From Endozoicomonas gorgoniicola (GTDB taxonomy: Bacteria; Pseudomonadota; Gammaproteobacteria; Pseudomonadales; Endozoicomonadaceae), in the NCBI RefSeq assembly GCF_025562715.2, contig NZ_JAPFCC010000001.1, forward strand, positions 186,001 through 250,000: a DNA stretch of 64,000 nucleotides. The letters run 5' to 3'. The stretch's first letter is position 1; each line of letters opens with the position of its first letter. Made by a program: the position numbers and the translations under genes. The notes below the pieces were generated by a model that was not told the origin of the DNA, did no database searches, and saw only the letters and a list, made by a program, of their open reading frames with translations. Positions 53,482-62,976 of this stretch are shown here, piece by piece.

Positions 53482-54264
53482 ATGGCTTCAGAATGGAAGT
53501 ACCAGGCCATCGCGTTCAAAACTATTTTTGTTCGGGAAGTGCGCCGCTTTATGCGTATCTGGCCTCAGACTTTATTACCGCCCGTGATTACTATGGCGTT
53601 GTACTTTATTATTTTTGGCTCTGTGATTGGTTCCCGCATAGGAGAAATGGCTGGTTTTGGCTACATGACGTTTGTGGTGCCGGGGCTGGCAATGATGTCA
53701 GTGATCACCAACAGCTTTACCAATGTGGTATCCAGTTTTTTCAGCAGTAAGTTTCAGCGCAGCGTGGAAGAGCTGCTGGTGTCGCCGGTATCCAACAGCA
53801 TTATCCTGATGGGGTATGTACTGGGCGGAACCGTCAGAGGTGTTCTGGTTGGCATTCTGGTGATGCTGATGGGGGCTTTTTTTGTAGACCTGCAGATCTA
53901 CAGTGTGTCGATTACCCTGCTGGCGGTATTGATGACAGCCGTACTGTTTGCCCTTGGCGGGTTTATTAACGCCATCTTTGCCAGAAAGTTTGATGATATT
54001 TCTATTATCCCAACCTTTGTGCTGATGCCCATGACCTATCTGGGGGGCGTATTTTATTCCATAGAACTGCTGCCGGAACCCTGGCGCTCTCTTTCCATGC
54101 TCAATCCGATTCTGTATCAGGTGAATGCTTTCCGGTACGGGATTCTGGGGGAGGATGGGGGTGTGAATGTTGCTATGGCTTTTGTGGTGATGGCTGTGGC
54201 TATTGCCCTGTTTGCTGCTTTTGCCCTCTGGCTGCTCAGAACTGGTAAAGGGCTTCGAACATAG
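53482..54264 (+). CDS. yadH: ABC-2 type exporter permease, YadH-like
   Basis: This 260-residue membrane protein has six hydrophobic segments and the ABC-2 features VEELLVSPVSN and PMTYLGGVFYSIELLP. With yadG it forms a small exporter of unknown substrate, conserved in gammaproteobacteria. Confidence 0.9.
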   Translation: MASEWKYQAIAFKTIFVREVRRFMRIWPQTLLPPVITMALYFIIFGSVIGSRIGEMAGFGYMTFVVPGLAMMSVITNSFTNVVSSFFSSKFQRSVEELLVSPVSNSIILMGYVLGGTVRGVLVGILVMLMGAFFVDLQIYSVSITLLAVLMTAVLFALGGFINAIFARKFDDISIIPTFVLMPMTYLGGVFYSIELLPEPWRSLSMLNPILYQVNAFRYGILGEDGGVNVAMAFVVMAVAIALFAAFALWLLRTGKGLRT

Positions 54265-54341
54265 GCGTTTGAATAATAAAACCGCTTCAATGATAATCCA
54301 CGTCCTTGAACGACTGTTTTTCAGTCACAACATGATACAAG

Positions 54342-54500
54342 GAGCCTGTCGGACTTAAGACTGTCCTACTGCGGTTGCAATAAATTGGTCTAAAAATTCC
54401 TGCTTTTTCGTTGAATAGCTCGCTATTCGCCTCAAAATCAGAAATTTTTATCCTCAATTTCTTGCAATCCTCGCTACGGACGCTTAAGCCCGACAGGCTC
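54342..54500. mobile_element. MITE related to the IS1182-type element
   Basis: This 159-bp element begins GAGCCTGTCGGACTTAAG and ends CTTAAGCCCGACAGGCTC, the same ends as the insertion sequence at 15914-17533. It is flanked by a 4-bp duplication CAAG (54338-54341 and 54501-54504). The interior is partly palindromic around GAATAGCTCGCTATTC and has no reading frame. It ends 17 bp before the queF start. Confidence 0.88.
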
Positions 54501-54517
54501 CAAGGGCGTAGATTACC

Positions 54518-55342
54518 ATGTCTAATACGGTCGAAATGTCCCAGCTGGGCAAGACCAGTCTTTACGAAACTGAATATAACCCTTCCATCCTGTTCCCTAT
54601 TTCCCGCAGGGAAAAGCAGGAAGAGCTGGGTCTTGACCCTGACAATCTGCCTTATGTGGGTTGTGACGTCTGGTACGCCTATGAAATCTCCTGGCTGAAT
54701 GCCCTCGGTAAACCACTGGCGATGGTGGCTCGGTTTGAGCTGCCCTGCGACTCTCCCTGCCTGATTGAGTCCAAGTCGTTCAAACTGTATCTGAACTCAT
54801 TTAATCAGAGTCGTTTCGACAGCGTTGCTGCTGCCCGTGAAACCATGATCAAAGACCTGTCTGCTGCTGCGGGTGCTCCGGTCAAGGTTGAACTGATGAC
54901 GGTGGCAGAGATGGAAGCCTTTGGTTTCAGCAAGGCTCCGGGGCAGTGTGTTGATGAGCTGGATATTGCCATTGATACCTACATGTATCAGCCGGACTTT
55001 CTGCTTAAAGGTGAAGGGCATGTTGAAGAAGCCATTCATTCCAACCTGCTGAAATCCAACTGTCCGGTGACCGGACAGCCCGATTGGGGAACCATTGTCG
55101 TGGAATACAGGGGAGAAGCCATCGACCACGAATCGTTCCTGCGATATATCTGCTCATTCCGGGAACATCAGGAGTTTCATGAGCAGTGTGCTGAGCGGGT
55201 CTTTACTGACATCCAGCAGCGTTTCCGGATGGAAGAATTGACGGTTTATGCGCAATACGTTCGTCGTGGCGGTCTGGACATTAACCCGTGGCGCAGTACC
55301 CACCACAAAGAAACCAATCGCCTGCGTCTGGTAAGACAATAA
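54518..55342 (+). CDS. queF: NADPH-dependent 7-cyano-7-deazaguanine reductase QueF
   Basis: This 274-residue enzyme reduces preQ0 to preQ1 for queuosine in tRNA. It is the two-domain form: the QueF motif ESKSFKLYLNSFNQ lies near residue 88 and the catalytic cysteine is in SNCPVTGQPDWG near 188. The ribosome-binding stretch AAGGG overlaps the target duplication of the MITE just upstream, so the leader has been altered by that insertion. Confidence 0.95.
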   Translation: MSNTVEMSQLGKTSLYETEYNPSILFPISRREKQEELGLDPDNLPYVGCDVWYAYEISWLNALGKPLAMVARFELPCDSPCLIESKSFKLYLNSFNQSRFDSVAAARETMIKDLSAAAGAPVKVELMTVAEMEAFGFSKAPGQCVDELDIAIDTYMYQPDFLLKGEGHVEEAIHSNLLKSNCPVTGQPDWGTIVVEYRGEAIDHESFLRYICSFREHQEFHEQCAERVFTDIQQRFRMEELTVYAQYVRRGGLDINPWRSTHHKETNRLRLVRQ

Positions 55343-55437
55343 GGTGCACTAATAACTGACCAGAGTAGTATAAGCGACGGCAATGTAGCGATTGAAATAG
55401 CGCATCTGCCAGAAAAGAATTGAAGGGGGGAGTGATC

Positions 55438-55998
55438 ATGGAATTATTACAAGGATTGCAACAACGAGTGTCAACACCAAGGCTCATTGAACCTGCACCG
55501 GATGCCAGACAGCTGGAGCAGATTTTTCAGGCGGCGTTGCGCGCACCTGACCATGCCCGTCTCCGCCCCTGGCGTTTTCTGACCATTAGCGGGGAAGCCC
55601 GGCATGCGCTGGGTGAAGTGTTTGCCAGAGCCGCTTTGGAAGATCAGCCAGACCTGGCGCCGGAAGCGATAGCACGATTTAAAGGGTTGCCTCTGAGGGC
55701 GCCTTTGCTGGTGGCTCTGGTGTGCAAGGTTAAGGAGCATCCGAAAGTACCGGATATTGAACAACAGATGTCTGTAGCGACCGCTGCACAGAATATTCTT
55801 AATGCGGCTTATGCCCTGGGGCTGGGTGCCATGTGGCGAACTGGCGCGGTCAATTATCACCCTGCAACAGCCAGAGGTTTGGGGCTGGCAGAGAATGAAC
55901 AACTGCTGGGCTTTATCTATATGGGAACACCCGGTGGTTCCGCTAAAAAGCTGGAACCACTGGAAGTAAAGGATTATGTAATGGCGTGGGAAGGTTAG
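55438..55998 (+). CDS. nitroreductase-family flavoprotein, YdjA-like
   Basis: This 186-residue protein has the YdjA pattern: AALRAPDHARLRPWRF near the start, and NILNAAYALGLGAMWRTG for FMN binding. ATG 55438 with GGGGGGA upstream is preferred over the TTG at 55420. It probably reduces a nitro or quinone-type substrate with NAD(P)H. Its 3' end overlaps the ycgN stop on the other strand by four bases. Confidence 0.88.
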   Translation: MELLQGLQQRVSTPRLIEPAPDARQLEQIFQAALRAPDHARLRPWRFLTISGEARHALGEVFARAALEDQPDLAPEAIARFKGLPLRAPLLVALVCKVKEHPKVPDIEQQMSVATAAQNILNAAYALGLGAMWRTGAVNYHPATARGLGLAENEQLLGFIYMGTPGGSAKKLEPLEVKDYVMAWEG

Positions 55999-56444
55999 CC
56001 AACGGGTAACATGGGAATAATGTAGTCTTCCCACTCATCTTCTGGCACCTGCTGCTCGGGAACCGCAAACCTCTGCACCGAGATTCCGGCTTCATGCACA
56101 CTGTCTGTGGAGCCGGATACCAGCGGGTGCCATGCCGGAAGCGGCTGGCCTTCTGCTAACAGCCTGTAGGCACAGGTGCCTGGCAACCAGTGAAACTGAG
56201 GAACATCTTCCAGTCCCAGCTTCAGGCAGCCCGGCACCTTTGCCTTGCGATTTGGATAATCGGAACACTGGCATGAGTGGGTATCCAGCAACTGGCAGGC
56301 AATAGCGGTATAGTAAACCTCATCAGTGTCTTCGTCTTCCAGCTTTTGCAGACAGCAACGGCCGCAGCCGTCGCACAGGCTTTCCCATTCTTCCGGGGTC
56401 ATTTCAGACAGGGTTTTGCATTCCCAGAAATGTTCTTGAGTCAT
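55995..56444 (-). CDS. ycgN: YcgN-type CxxCxxCC protein (UPF0260)
   Basis: This 149-residue protein has the cysteine cluster CDGCGRCC near residue 24, with further conserved cysteines (HSCQCSDYPNR, PGCLKL, PGTCAYR) that together suggest a metal site. Function is unknown. It is the last gene of rnd-ycgL-ycgN, a conserved order in gammaproteobacteria; the ATG lies two bases after the ycgL stop. Confidence 0.9.
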   Translation of the reverse strand: MTQEHFWECKTLSEMTPEEWESLCDGCGRCCLQKLEDEDTDEVYYTAIACQLLDTHSCQCSDYPNRKAKVPGCLKLGLEDVPQFHWLPGTCAYRLLAEGQPLPAWHPLVSGSTDSVHEAGISVQRFAVPEQQVPEDEWEDYIIPMLPVG

Positions 56445-56446
56445 AG

Positions 56447-56713
56447 TCAGTGTTGTACGTCCTGGCTATCGAGGTCGGAGGGTGGCATTTGCAGAAAAAA
56501 CCCCCGGGTTTCAATATCATTGATCACCTGGTCAGCCTCGGCCCTGGCCAGCTGACGTTCAGGGGTCAGCAGCAGATCCATAACGTGCTGCTCTTTGCCA
56601 AACACTTCCAGCAGCGGAGCGGGTACTTTTTGCAGACGCTCCTGTTTCTGTACATACAGATACATTTCATCCCTGCGGCTGCTTTTATAGATAGAGACCA
56701 GTAATTTCTTCAT
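56447..56713 (-). CDS. ycgL: YcgL domain protein
   Basis: This 88-residue protein has the YcgL fold pattern: VSIYKSSRRDEMYLYV at the start and GFFLQMPP near the end. Function is unknown. It lies between rnd and ycgN with gaps of 15 and two bases, so the three are one operon. Confidence 0.9.
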   Translation of the reverse strand: MKKLLVSIYKSSRRDEMYLYVQKQERLQKVPAPLLEVFGKEQHVMDLLLTPERQLARAEADQVINDIETRGFFLQMPPSDLDSQDVQH

Positions 56714-56728
56714 AGTGCGCTTGCTTCG

Positions 56729-57865
56729 TTATTGTTCAGGCTGATTCAGCTGCTCAACCAGGGGTTCAGCAAAAACGGTGCGACGCCAGCCCTGCAATTG
56801 TTCCGGCAGTTTGAACAACCCGTGCTCCAGTCGGCTGCGGAGCATGGGGGTCAGAATTTTGCCCAGCATCAGCAACTCGACAGGGAGGTTAAGTTCTTCT
56901 GCTTTCTGGCTGGTGTATCGTTTGACCCGTTTGCCATGCTCTTTTGCGGCTTTGGGTAAAGGGGCTGGCAGTGGTTCCGGGTGCTGCTCTCCCGGTAGTT
57001 CACTGGCCATTTTGATCAGGCTGAGAATTTCTTCCCCATAGTGGCGGACAACAGAGTGACGCATGTCCTGAATAGCCGACAGTGAACGTATATTATCAGG
57101 CATATAGCGTGCCAGCGGCCACAATGATCCTTTGGGTATCACCCGGTTTCTGGTGACATTGCTGCGACGGGCTTCACGCTCACGGTATTCAGCCAGAGCC
57201 TTGAGTATGCACAACTGTTTTGGTCGTAACTGCCAGGCGCGTTTAACCTCTTTCCACTGCTCTTCAGGCTTCGGGTAGAGATCGCCGGTAGACAGGCTGG
57301 CGCAGTCTTCCAGCAGCCAGTTCCAGTGAGGCACTGGCTGCAAGCGTTGTTTCAGCAGGTGATACACCTCAAGCAGATGAACCACATCAAGGACTGCATA
57401 GCTGACCTGACTGTCGGTTAAAGGGCGTTGCAGCCAGTCGGAGCGTGTCGCGTCTTTTGGCAGGTCAATGTCCAGAAGCGTTTTCAACAGGTTCTGGTAG
57501 CCCAGTGAATGACCCAGTCCGGCATAGGACGCTGCCAGCTGGGTGTCGAAAATGGCAGCGGGTTTGTCGCCGGTCAGGATGCAGAAAACTTCAATATCTT
57601 CACTGCAGGCATGCAGAACCTTGACCACCTGTCCACTGCCAAGCAGCCGGGCAAATGGCTGCCAGTTATCAATTTTCAACGGGTCCAGCAGAAACACGTC
57701 CTGACCTGTACCCAGCTGAATCAGGCCGGGTCTGGGGTAGAAGGTATCGGTGCGGATAAATTCGGTGTCCAGCGCTATCGCATCCAGTTTCAACCATTGG
57801 GTGCAGTACGTGGCAAGAGTGTCGTTGTCTGTAACCCAGATGGGATCAGGATGTGATACTGGCAT
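56729..57865 (-). CDS. rnd: ribonuclease D
   Basis: This 378-residue 3'-5' exonuclease trims tRNA precursors. DEDDy motifs are visible: ALDTEFIRTDTF, HACSEDIEVF and YAVLDVVHLL. An HRDC domain follows at about 210-290 (LRPKQLCILKALAEYRE). It may help process the many tRNA-derived transcripts of this genome, but that is only a thought. Confidence 0.95.
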   Translation of the reverse strand: MPVSHPDPIWVTDNDTLATYCTQWLKLDAIALDTEFIRTDTFYPRPGLIQLGTGQDVFLLDPLKIDNWQPFARLLGSGQVVKVLHACSEDIEVFCILTGDKPAAIFDTQLAASYAGLGHSLGYQNLLKTLLDIDLPKDATRSDWLQRPLTDSQVSYAVLDVVHLLEVYHLLKQRLQPVPHWNWLLEDCASLSTGDLYPKPEEQWKEVKRAWQLRPKQLCILKALAEYREREARRSNVTRNRVIPKGSLWPLARYMPDNIRSLSAIQDMRHSVVRHYGEEILSLIKMASELPGEQHPEPLPAPLPKAAKEHGKRVKRYTSQKAEELNLPVELLMLGKILTPMLRSRLEHGLFKLPEQLQGWRRTVFAEPLVEQLNQPEQ

Positions 57866-57900
57866 AATTGACCACTGTCAGAGTAAATGCCCATTATAAA

Positions 57901-57976
57901 ACAGCCATGAGTGCAAGAAACAGCCATGAGCGCAAGAAAAAGCCATGAGCGCAAGAAACAGCCATGAGCACAAAAA
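57901..57976. repeat. 19-bp tandem repeat, four units
   Basis: Units of the type ACAGCCATGAGCGCAAGAA lie head to tail at 57901, 57920, 57939 and 57958, between rnd and the OTU-like gene. No function is evident. Confidence 0.8.
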
Positions 57977-57986
57977 AAGTGGGGAT

Positions 57987-60900
57987 TTAATGGGAATCAA
58001 TAATTGCAGAAGTACCAACAGGCACTGATTCCTGGTGGTTGAGCAGCAATGGAGCGTTCAGCAGACGTTCGGCGGGATCGGGGAGGGTTTCAGTAGTGTC
58101 GTGACGTTCTGGTGTCGGCAATACAGTCATCCAGTGGTTAGAGCTATGTACCAGCACCAGTGTGTTGCTGGTCATTACATTGAATATCTGATCCTGTTCA
58201 ATAACATGCACACTGCCTGAGTTATCGTATAACATCGCATTAATGACACGGCTTGCTTCGATCTGCCCGTTATCAAACACGATAACCGGGACACCCAGTA
58301 TTGGAGATATCAGGGTGTGCAGCATATCGTTGGATCCCCATAGCTGAATATTGGGCTCCTTAACATAAAAAGCGGCGGCAATGGCATTGAGTACGCTGTT
58401 TCGTGGGTGTTGCGCAGCCAGCTCAATAGCGTAGGGTGCTAAAGCAAGAAATAGATCCTGCCCATTTTGAATGCCCGGAAAGGCAGAGGTGGCCTCTCGA
58501 TTATGACTAAGCCAAAGTGTGATGGCGTTGAACATACAAAAATGATCGGCATCAACGTCAGCAACTGCCCTGTTGTGTGAGGTAAGGAAATGATTCAGAA
58601 AGCCATTCGGCTGTGGCTGAGCGTTGTATGAAAATGACTCATTGTTACCTAACTGTTTGAGAAGTGACTGAATATTTGAGGGCTTGATAAGTTTTCCCTT
58701 ATGAGGTTTTCTGAGTTTTTTGAAGCTGAAGCCAGGGTTCTCTTTATAAAATGTTTGGATCAAATCCCTGTTTATTTTCTGAGTATGACTGTCGACTTCC
58801 GCAACTGCACTGTGAGTTTCCAGTTTCCAGTTTTGCCCGATTTTATCGGCCTGCTCAAGAGCTTGAAAGAATGAACTGAAATATGTATCGGGTTCAGGGC
58901 TGATGATTTGCCTGTTTTGAGAACGCTGTGTTTTTGCGGTTGTTTGAGGTTTTTCTGTCCGATGCCCGGAGTTTAGCTGATTTTTTAATGACAGAAGAGA
59001 CTGTTTGTATCTTGCTTCTTCCGAAGGCAATTTACTCGTTTTGGCTTTAGGTGGTGTGCCGGATGACATATTAAGAATAAAGTCCTTTCTGAGGTCATAA
59101 GTTGTAAGTAGCGTATCTATGCCTTCTGATATAAGTTTCTTTATCTGCTCAAGCTGCTCTCCCTCCTGCTTTAAAATGGCGAGTAACCCACTGGCATGAT
59201 CTTTTGCAGAGATCTCCTCTAATTGTTGGGCAGGCACTGCCTCCAGACATTGTATCGATTTAAGATGGTTTTCAGCAGAGTGTTTAATGGGCTTATCCAT
59301 CTTTTCTGCAAGGCTGAGAAACTGCTCTGAGAGGTTGTTTAGTTGTTGTTTATCTATTGGCTGATCAGTGGCATGGCGCATTTTATTGAGTAAAACCTGT
59401 GTTTGAGCAAAAGCCTGGCGGATCGCTTTCTGCTGTGCCTCTCCGGGTACAAAGTAGGTATCTGCGATAGCTGAATAGATAGTTGCTTCATTCAGGAGTC
59501 CGGGTTGGGCGTTTAATGCCTCCTGGAAAAAAGAATGCGCCGCCTCAAAGTTGTGGCTGGTGAGTTCATGAATGCCTTTTTGGTAAAGCTGTTCCCAGGG
59601 TTCGGGTTTTTCTGGCAGCGGTTTGGCATCCGGAGTAGTTTCTGTTATTGCGGTGTCTGAAAGTGTTTTGGCAGGCTCTGCCTGGTCTGTTTTTATTGTA
59701 GGTTTAGCAGCTCTCTGACTTCTGGCTTGCCTTGCTTTACGGAGTTTTTCCTGATTTTTTTGATGTATTTCTTCCATCTCTTTTATCAGATTATCAGCAT
59801 TCTCCCGGGCTTGTTGGTCCAGAATGGCTTCTTTGTTCGACCTCAGGTTCTGTTTCGCCTGTTCATAGCTGTTAATATGACCAATCCATCCGTTGGTATC
59901 GATGTCTATATCCCTTGCTTGTTGTTCGAAGTCGTATAACTGTTTGGTGGGTATGTCAATACGAGGCATTAATTCTTTAAACTTTCTCCAAATTAAATCA
60001 AACAAATCATCGGTAAAAAATTTCTTATTATCCTGATCATAATTGTTGTATGTGTCTTTGTTATAGTGTGCACTCAAATGCTGAGCAAGGAGAAACATAA
60101 GTTCCACGTTACTTTCATTAATAAAAACCTGACCCGCTATGCTGAATAGGTTGTATGTAAAGGCATCGTTTTGAAAATGCCAGTCATTGGAAATAATGGT
60201 TTTGAATATTTTTGCTAAGGCGCTGTGTGACCGTTTTTTAAAATTTTCATTATTTGGCTGCGTTTCAATAGTGGAGGTGGTTTCGGTTAGTATTGTGTTA
60301 ACTTGATCATTAATTGACTTGAATCGGTGAAGGGATATTTCATCTTCAGTTAATAAAGATGGTAGGGCGCTGTAGCATTCTGCAATAACATCAATAAGAG
60401 TTTTTTTCTCACCGTTAACGGTAATCTCACTGGAAATATCTTCATAGTTATGTTCTGCAATAATAACAGATAGAAGGTTAATGGCTGAAAGAATTGTCCT
60501 GTAAATTGAATGTGTTTTTTGTTTGTGACTGAAATTGTTATTATTTGACCTTTTTTTAGAAGAGATTATTAACGGTTTGATTTCATCTATTTTACTGACT
60601 AACTGCTCAGTAATCTCAATAAATGGCACTGAGTTTTGTAAATTTTCAATTTCAGTCTCACTTAGGTTTGACAGTTTGTCGACTTTTTTATCGAGGCGGT
60701 TTGATAAATGTGTGATTTGCTCCAGAGTAGTTTTTTTTGGTTTTTTGTGATTTGATTTTAAATGATCTTTTTCAGGTGGTGCGTTAAATTTAAAGTTTTC
60801 TGATAATACTAACTTGTGGTTGTTAAGCTCAGTATTGCTGTCAGCCTGACTTCTGGCTATTAACCAGATCCGGGTGGTGTAAAGCATCTCATAATGCTGG

Positions 60901-61721
60901 TCATATAACTGCTCACCAATGGTGGCTGGAGAAAGATAGACGACCAGGGCTGAATCTTGAGCGATTGCTTCAGCTGAAGGGGTGGGTGCCGGATGTTTTT
61001 CTGTCGCCTGTTCTGTTGTATTCGGAGGGGTCGCTTCTAAGGGAAGCTTTACGGTTTTGGAGTGGCCGGTTAATTCTGCAGATATTAAACTCACAGGCGT
61101 GCTTTCAGGCAGATCTATAAGGCATTGTCCGGTTAAACGGTACAGTTCGATGAATAAAGTCCATTGATCATCATGCCTTAAAAAATGTAAGGCATTATTA
61201 TTACAGCCAACAGTATTAAAATTCTCTAAGTTTGAATGAGAAAATGAGAAAGTGAGTAAATCCCCATTGCTGGAATTAGATGGATTGCTTTCTGGCAATT
61301 GTTGATTCAGCGAAGGTATCACCAGCAACGCATGCCGTGACTGCCGGTTCCAGAGGTTATGATTGTAAGCATCGTTGCGGGAAAAAATATTACCCGGGAT
61401 TATTGGGATCCTGTCATTACCCTGATTCTGCAGATATATTTCTTCTATATAGCCATTCCCTTGCAGCCTTAATAAAGATATTTCGTGACTTGGAGTAAAT
61501 CCGGAATAAAGTGTATCATCCGATTCTGAACGCCGGCCTGAGAAGTCATCATTCAACCCTTCTTTTTGAAGTGAAACAATCAGGGTTCTTTCCTCTCTGC
61601 CAAGACTGCTGGTCGCAATGACCATGCTCCAGCCTGGTATGCCGGGCCAGACTGCCCGGAAGGGCATTAAGCTTAAGTACAGAGCAAATAAGAATGATAC
61701 CAGGTGTCTATTTTCAGGCAT
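57987..61721 (-). CDS. large secreted protein with TPR-like region and C-terminal OTU-like cysteine protease signature
   Basis: This 1244-residue protein starts with a signal-like hydrophobic segment (VSFLFALYLSLMPFRAVW). The middle is helical and charged; a TPR-like pair lies near 700-780 (YQKGIHELTSHNFEAAHSFF). Near the C-terminus D1059-HF-C1062-MFNAI matches the OTU box D-G-x-C-x-F-x-A, and NH1196WMTVLP matches the catalytic histidine motif, 134 residues later as in the family. OTU proteases cut ubiquitin chains. The Gly after Asp is His here, so activity is not certain. No secretion-system genes are adjacent. Confidence 0.75.
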   Translation of the reverse strand: MPENRHLVSFLFALYLSLMPFRAVWPGIPGWSMVIATSSLGREERTLIVSLQKEGLNDDFSGRRSESDDTLYSGFTPSHEISLLRLQGNGYIEEIYLQNQGNDRIPIIPGNIFSRNDAYNHNLWNRQSRHALLVIPSLNQQLPESNPSNSSNGDLLTFSFSHSNLENFNTVGCNNNALHFLRHDDQWTLFIELYRLTGQCLIDLPESTPVSLISAELTGHSKTVKLPLEATPPNTTEQATEKHPAPTPSAEAIAQDSALVVYLSPATIGEQLYDQHYEMLYTTRIWLIARSQADSNTELNNHKLVLSENFKFNAPPEKDHLKSNHKKPKKTTLEQITHLSNRLDKKVDKLSNLSETEIENLQNSVPFIEITEQLVSKIDEIKPLIISSKKRSNNNNFSHKQKTHSIYRTILSAINLLSVIIAEHNYEDISSEITVNGEKKTLIDVIAECYSALPSLLTEDEISLHRFKSINDQVNTILTETTSTIETQPNNENFKKRSHSALAKIFKTIISNDWHFQNDAFTYNLFSIAGQVFINESNVELMFLLAQHLSAHYNKDTYNNYDQDNKKFFTDDLFDLIWRKFKELMPRIDIPTKQLYDFEQQARDIDIDTNGWIGHINSYEQAKQNLRSNKEAILDQQARENADNLIKEMEEIHQKNQEKLRKARQARSQRAAKPTIKTDQAEPAKTLSDTAITETTPDAKPLPEKPEPWEQLYQKGIHELTSHNFEAAHSFFQEALNAQPGLLNEATIYSAIADTYFVPGEAQQKAIRQAFAQTQVLLNKMRHATDQPIDKQQLNNLSEQFLSLAEKMDKPIKHSAENHLKSIQCLEAVPAQQLEEISAKDHASGLLAILKQEGEQLEQIKKLISEGIDTLLTTYDLRKDFILNMSSGTPPKAKTSKLPSEEARYKQSLLSLKNQLNSGHRTEKPQTTAKTQRSQNRQIISPEPDTYFSSFFQALEQADKIGQNWKLETHSAVAEVDSHTQKINRDLIQTFYKENPGFSFKKLRKPHKGKLIKPSNIQSLLKQLGNNESFSYNAQPQPNGFLNHFLTSHNRAVADVDADHFCMFNAITLWLSHNREATSAFPGIQNGQDLFLALAPYAIELAAQHPRNSVLNAIAAAFYVKEPNIQLWGSNDMLHTLISPILGVPVIVFDNGQIEASRVINAMLYDNSGSVHVIEQDQIFNVMTSNTLVLVHSSNHWMTVLPTPERHDTTETLPDPAERLLNAPLLLNHQESVPVGTSAIIDSH

Positions 61722-61890
61722 GATTATAATCTTTATTCGTTAAGGTAACTTTTCTCAATTGGCCGGGAATTAGAACAGAAATAAAAAATAGCCGAAGAAT
61801 CAGGTGTTGGATAACTATTTTATCTGAGGGCGTCTTTTAGTGAATTTTCAGGCGAGTAGTTGGGGGAAGAGGTGGGGGATGAGGAATAAG

Positions 61891-61919
61891 CGGCGAGGGT
61901 AGCATGATTGCCCTCGCCG
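61891..61919. terminator. hairpin after htpX
   Basis: CGGCGAGGG and CCCTCGCCG form a perfect 9-bp stem with an 11-base loop. T-rich sequence follows on the plus strand only, so it may not be the htpX terminator in the strict sense. Confidence 0.55.
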
Positions 61920-61928
61920 TTTGTTTGT

Positions 61929-62819
61929 TTAACGAGAGGATTGTAACGCCAGAATCCGGTCTTCAAGCGGTGGATGGCTGGTGAACATGGCGGCGATGCC
62001 GCTCTTCAGACCACTGCGAATACCAAAGGCACTCATGGTGGCAGGCATCACACTGGGGGCGTCGTATTCAGAACGCAGGCGCTCAAGCGCTGCAATCATA
62101 TCACTGCGACCGGCCAGTTCGGCACCAGCCTGGTCAGCACGGAATTCCCGCTGGCGGGAGAACCACATGACAATGGCGCTGGCGAGAATCCCCAGGACAA
62201 TTTCTGCCACGATGCTGGTGATGTAATATCCGATACCCACCCCGCCAGAGTTTTCATCGTCTCGACGCAGAAAACTGTCGACGGCGTAGCCAATGATTCG
62301 GGCGAAGAACATGACAAAGGTATTAACCACCCCCTGAATCAGGCTCAGGGTGACCATGTCGCCATTGGCAACATGACCAATTTCATGCCCGATAACCGCC
62401 CGGGCTTCTCTTGGACTGAAGCGATCCAGCAAGCCCTGGCTGACCGCTACCAGGGCAGCATTTTTGTTCCAGCCGGTGGCAAAAGCGTTGGACTCCGGTG
62501 AAGGGAAAATGCCAACTTCCGGCATGCCGATACCGGCTTTGTCCGACAGCTCTTTAACGGTGTCCAGCAGCCAGCGTTCCTGAGCTGTGCGTGGCTGATC
62601 AATAATCTGGGTGCCGGTACCCATTTTGGCCATGGTTTTAGACAGCATCAGGGAGACAAAGGAGCCGGCGAATCCGAATACGGCACAGAACGCCAGCAGC
62701 GCGCCCATGTCCAGCCCGTTAGCGGTCAGATAGCGGCCGACACCCAGAATGTTAAGCGTGATGCTTGCCACCAGCATAACCGCCAGGTTTGTGGCCAGAA
62801 ATAGCAGTATTCTTTTCAT
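61929..62819 (-). CDS. htpX: membrane zinc protease HtpX
   Basis: This 296-residue inner-membrane protease helps remove damaged membrane proteins under stress. Two N-terminal helices are followed by the zinc motif HEIGH (145-149) and a third ligand Glu in REFRADQAG. Two more hydrophobic segments lie between. It aligns over its length with E. coli HtpX. Confidence 0.95.
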   Translation of the reverse strand: MKRILLFLATNLAVMLVASITLNILGVGRYLTANGLDMGALLAFCAVFGFAGSFVSLMLSKTMAKMGTGTQIIDQPRTAQERWLLDTVKELSDKAGIGMPEVGIFPSPESNAFATGWNKNAALVAVSQGLLDRFSPREARAVIGHEIGHVANGDMVTLSLIQGVVNTFVMFFARIIGYAVDSFLRRDDENSGGVGIGYYITSIVAEIVLGILASAIVMWFSRQREFRADQAGAELAGRSDMIAALERLRSEYDAPSVMPATMSAFGIRSGLKSGIAAMFTSHPPLEDRILALQSSR

Positions 62820-62976
62820 TACAAGATTTGATACCTGTATTGGTTCAATAGTTGACCCGACAGTTCATAAATCAGGCCATTAGATATTGGAAATATGATG
62901 TGAGTTGAAGTGTTTAGCAATAGAGATTGATTACTTTTACAGTTTGCTGAAGGAGTATTCAAAATCGCTTTCTTCT

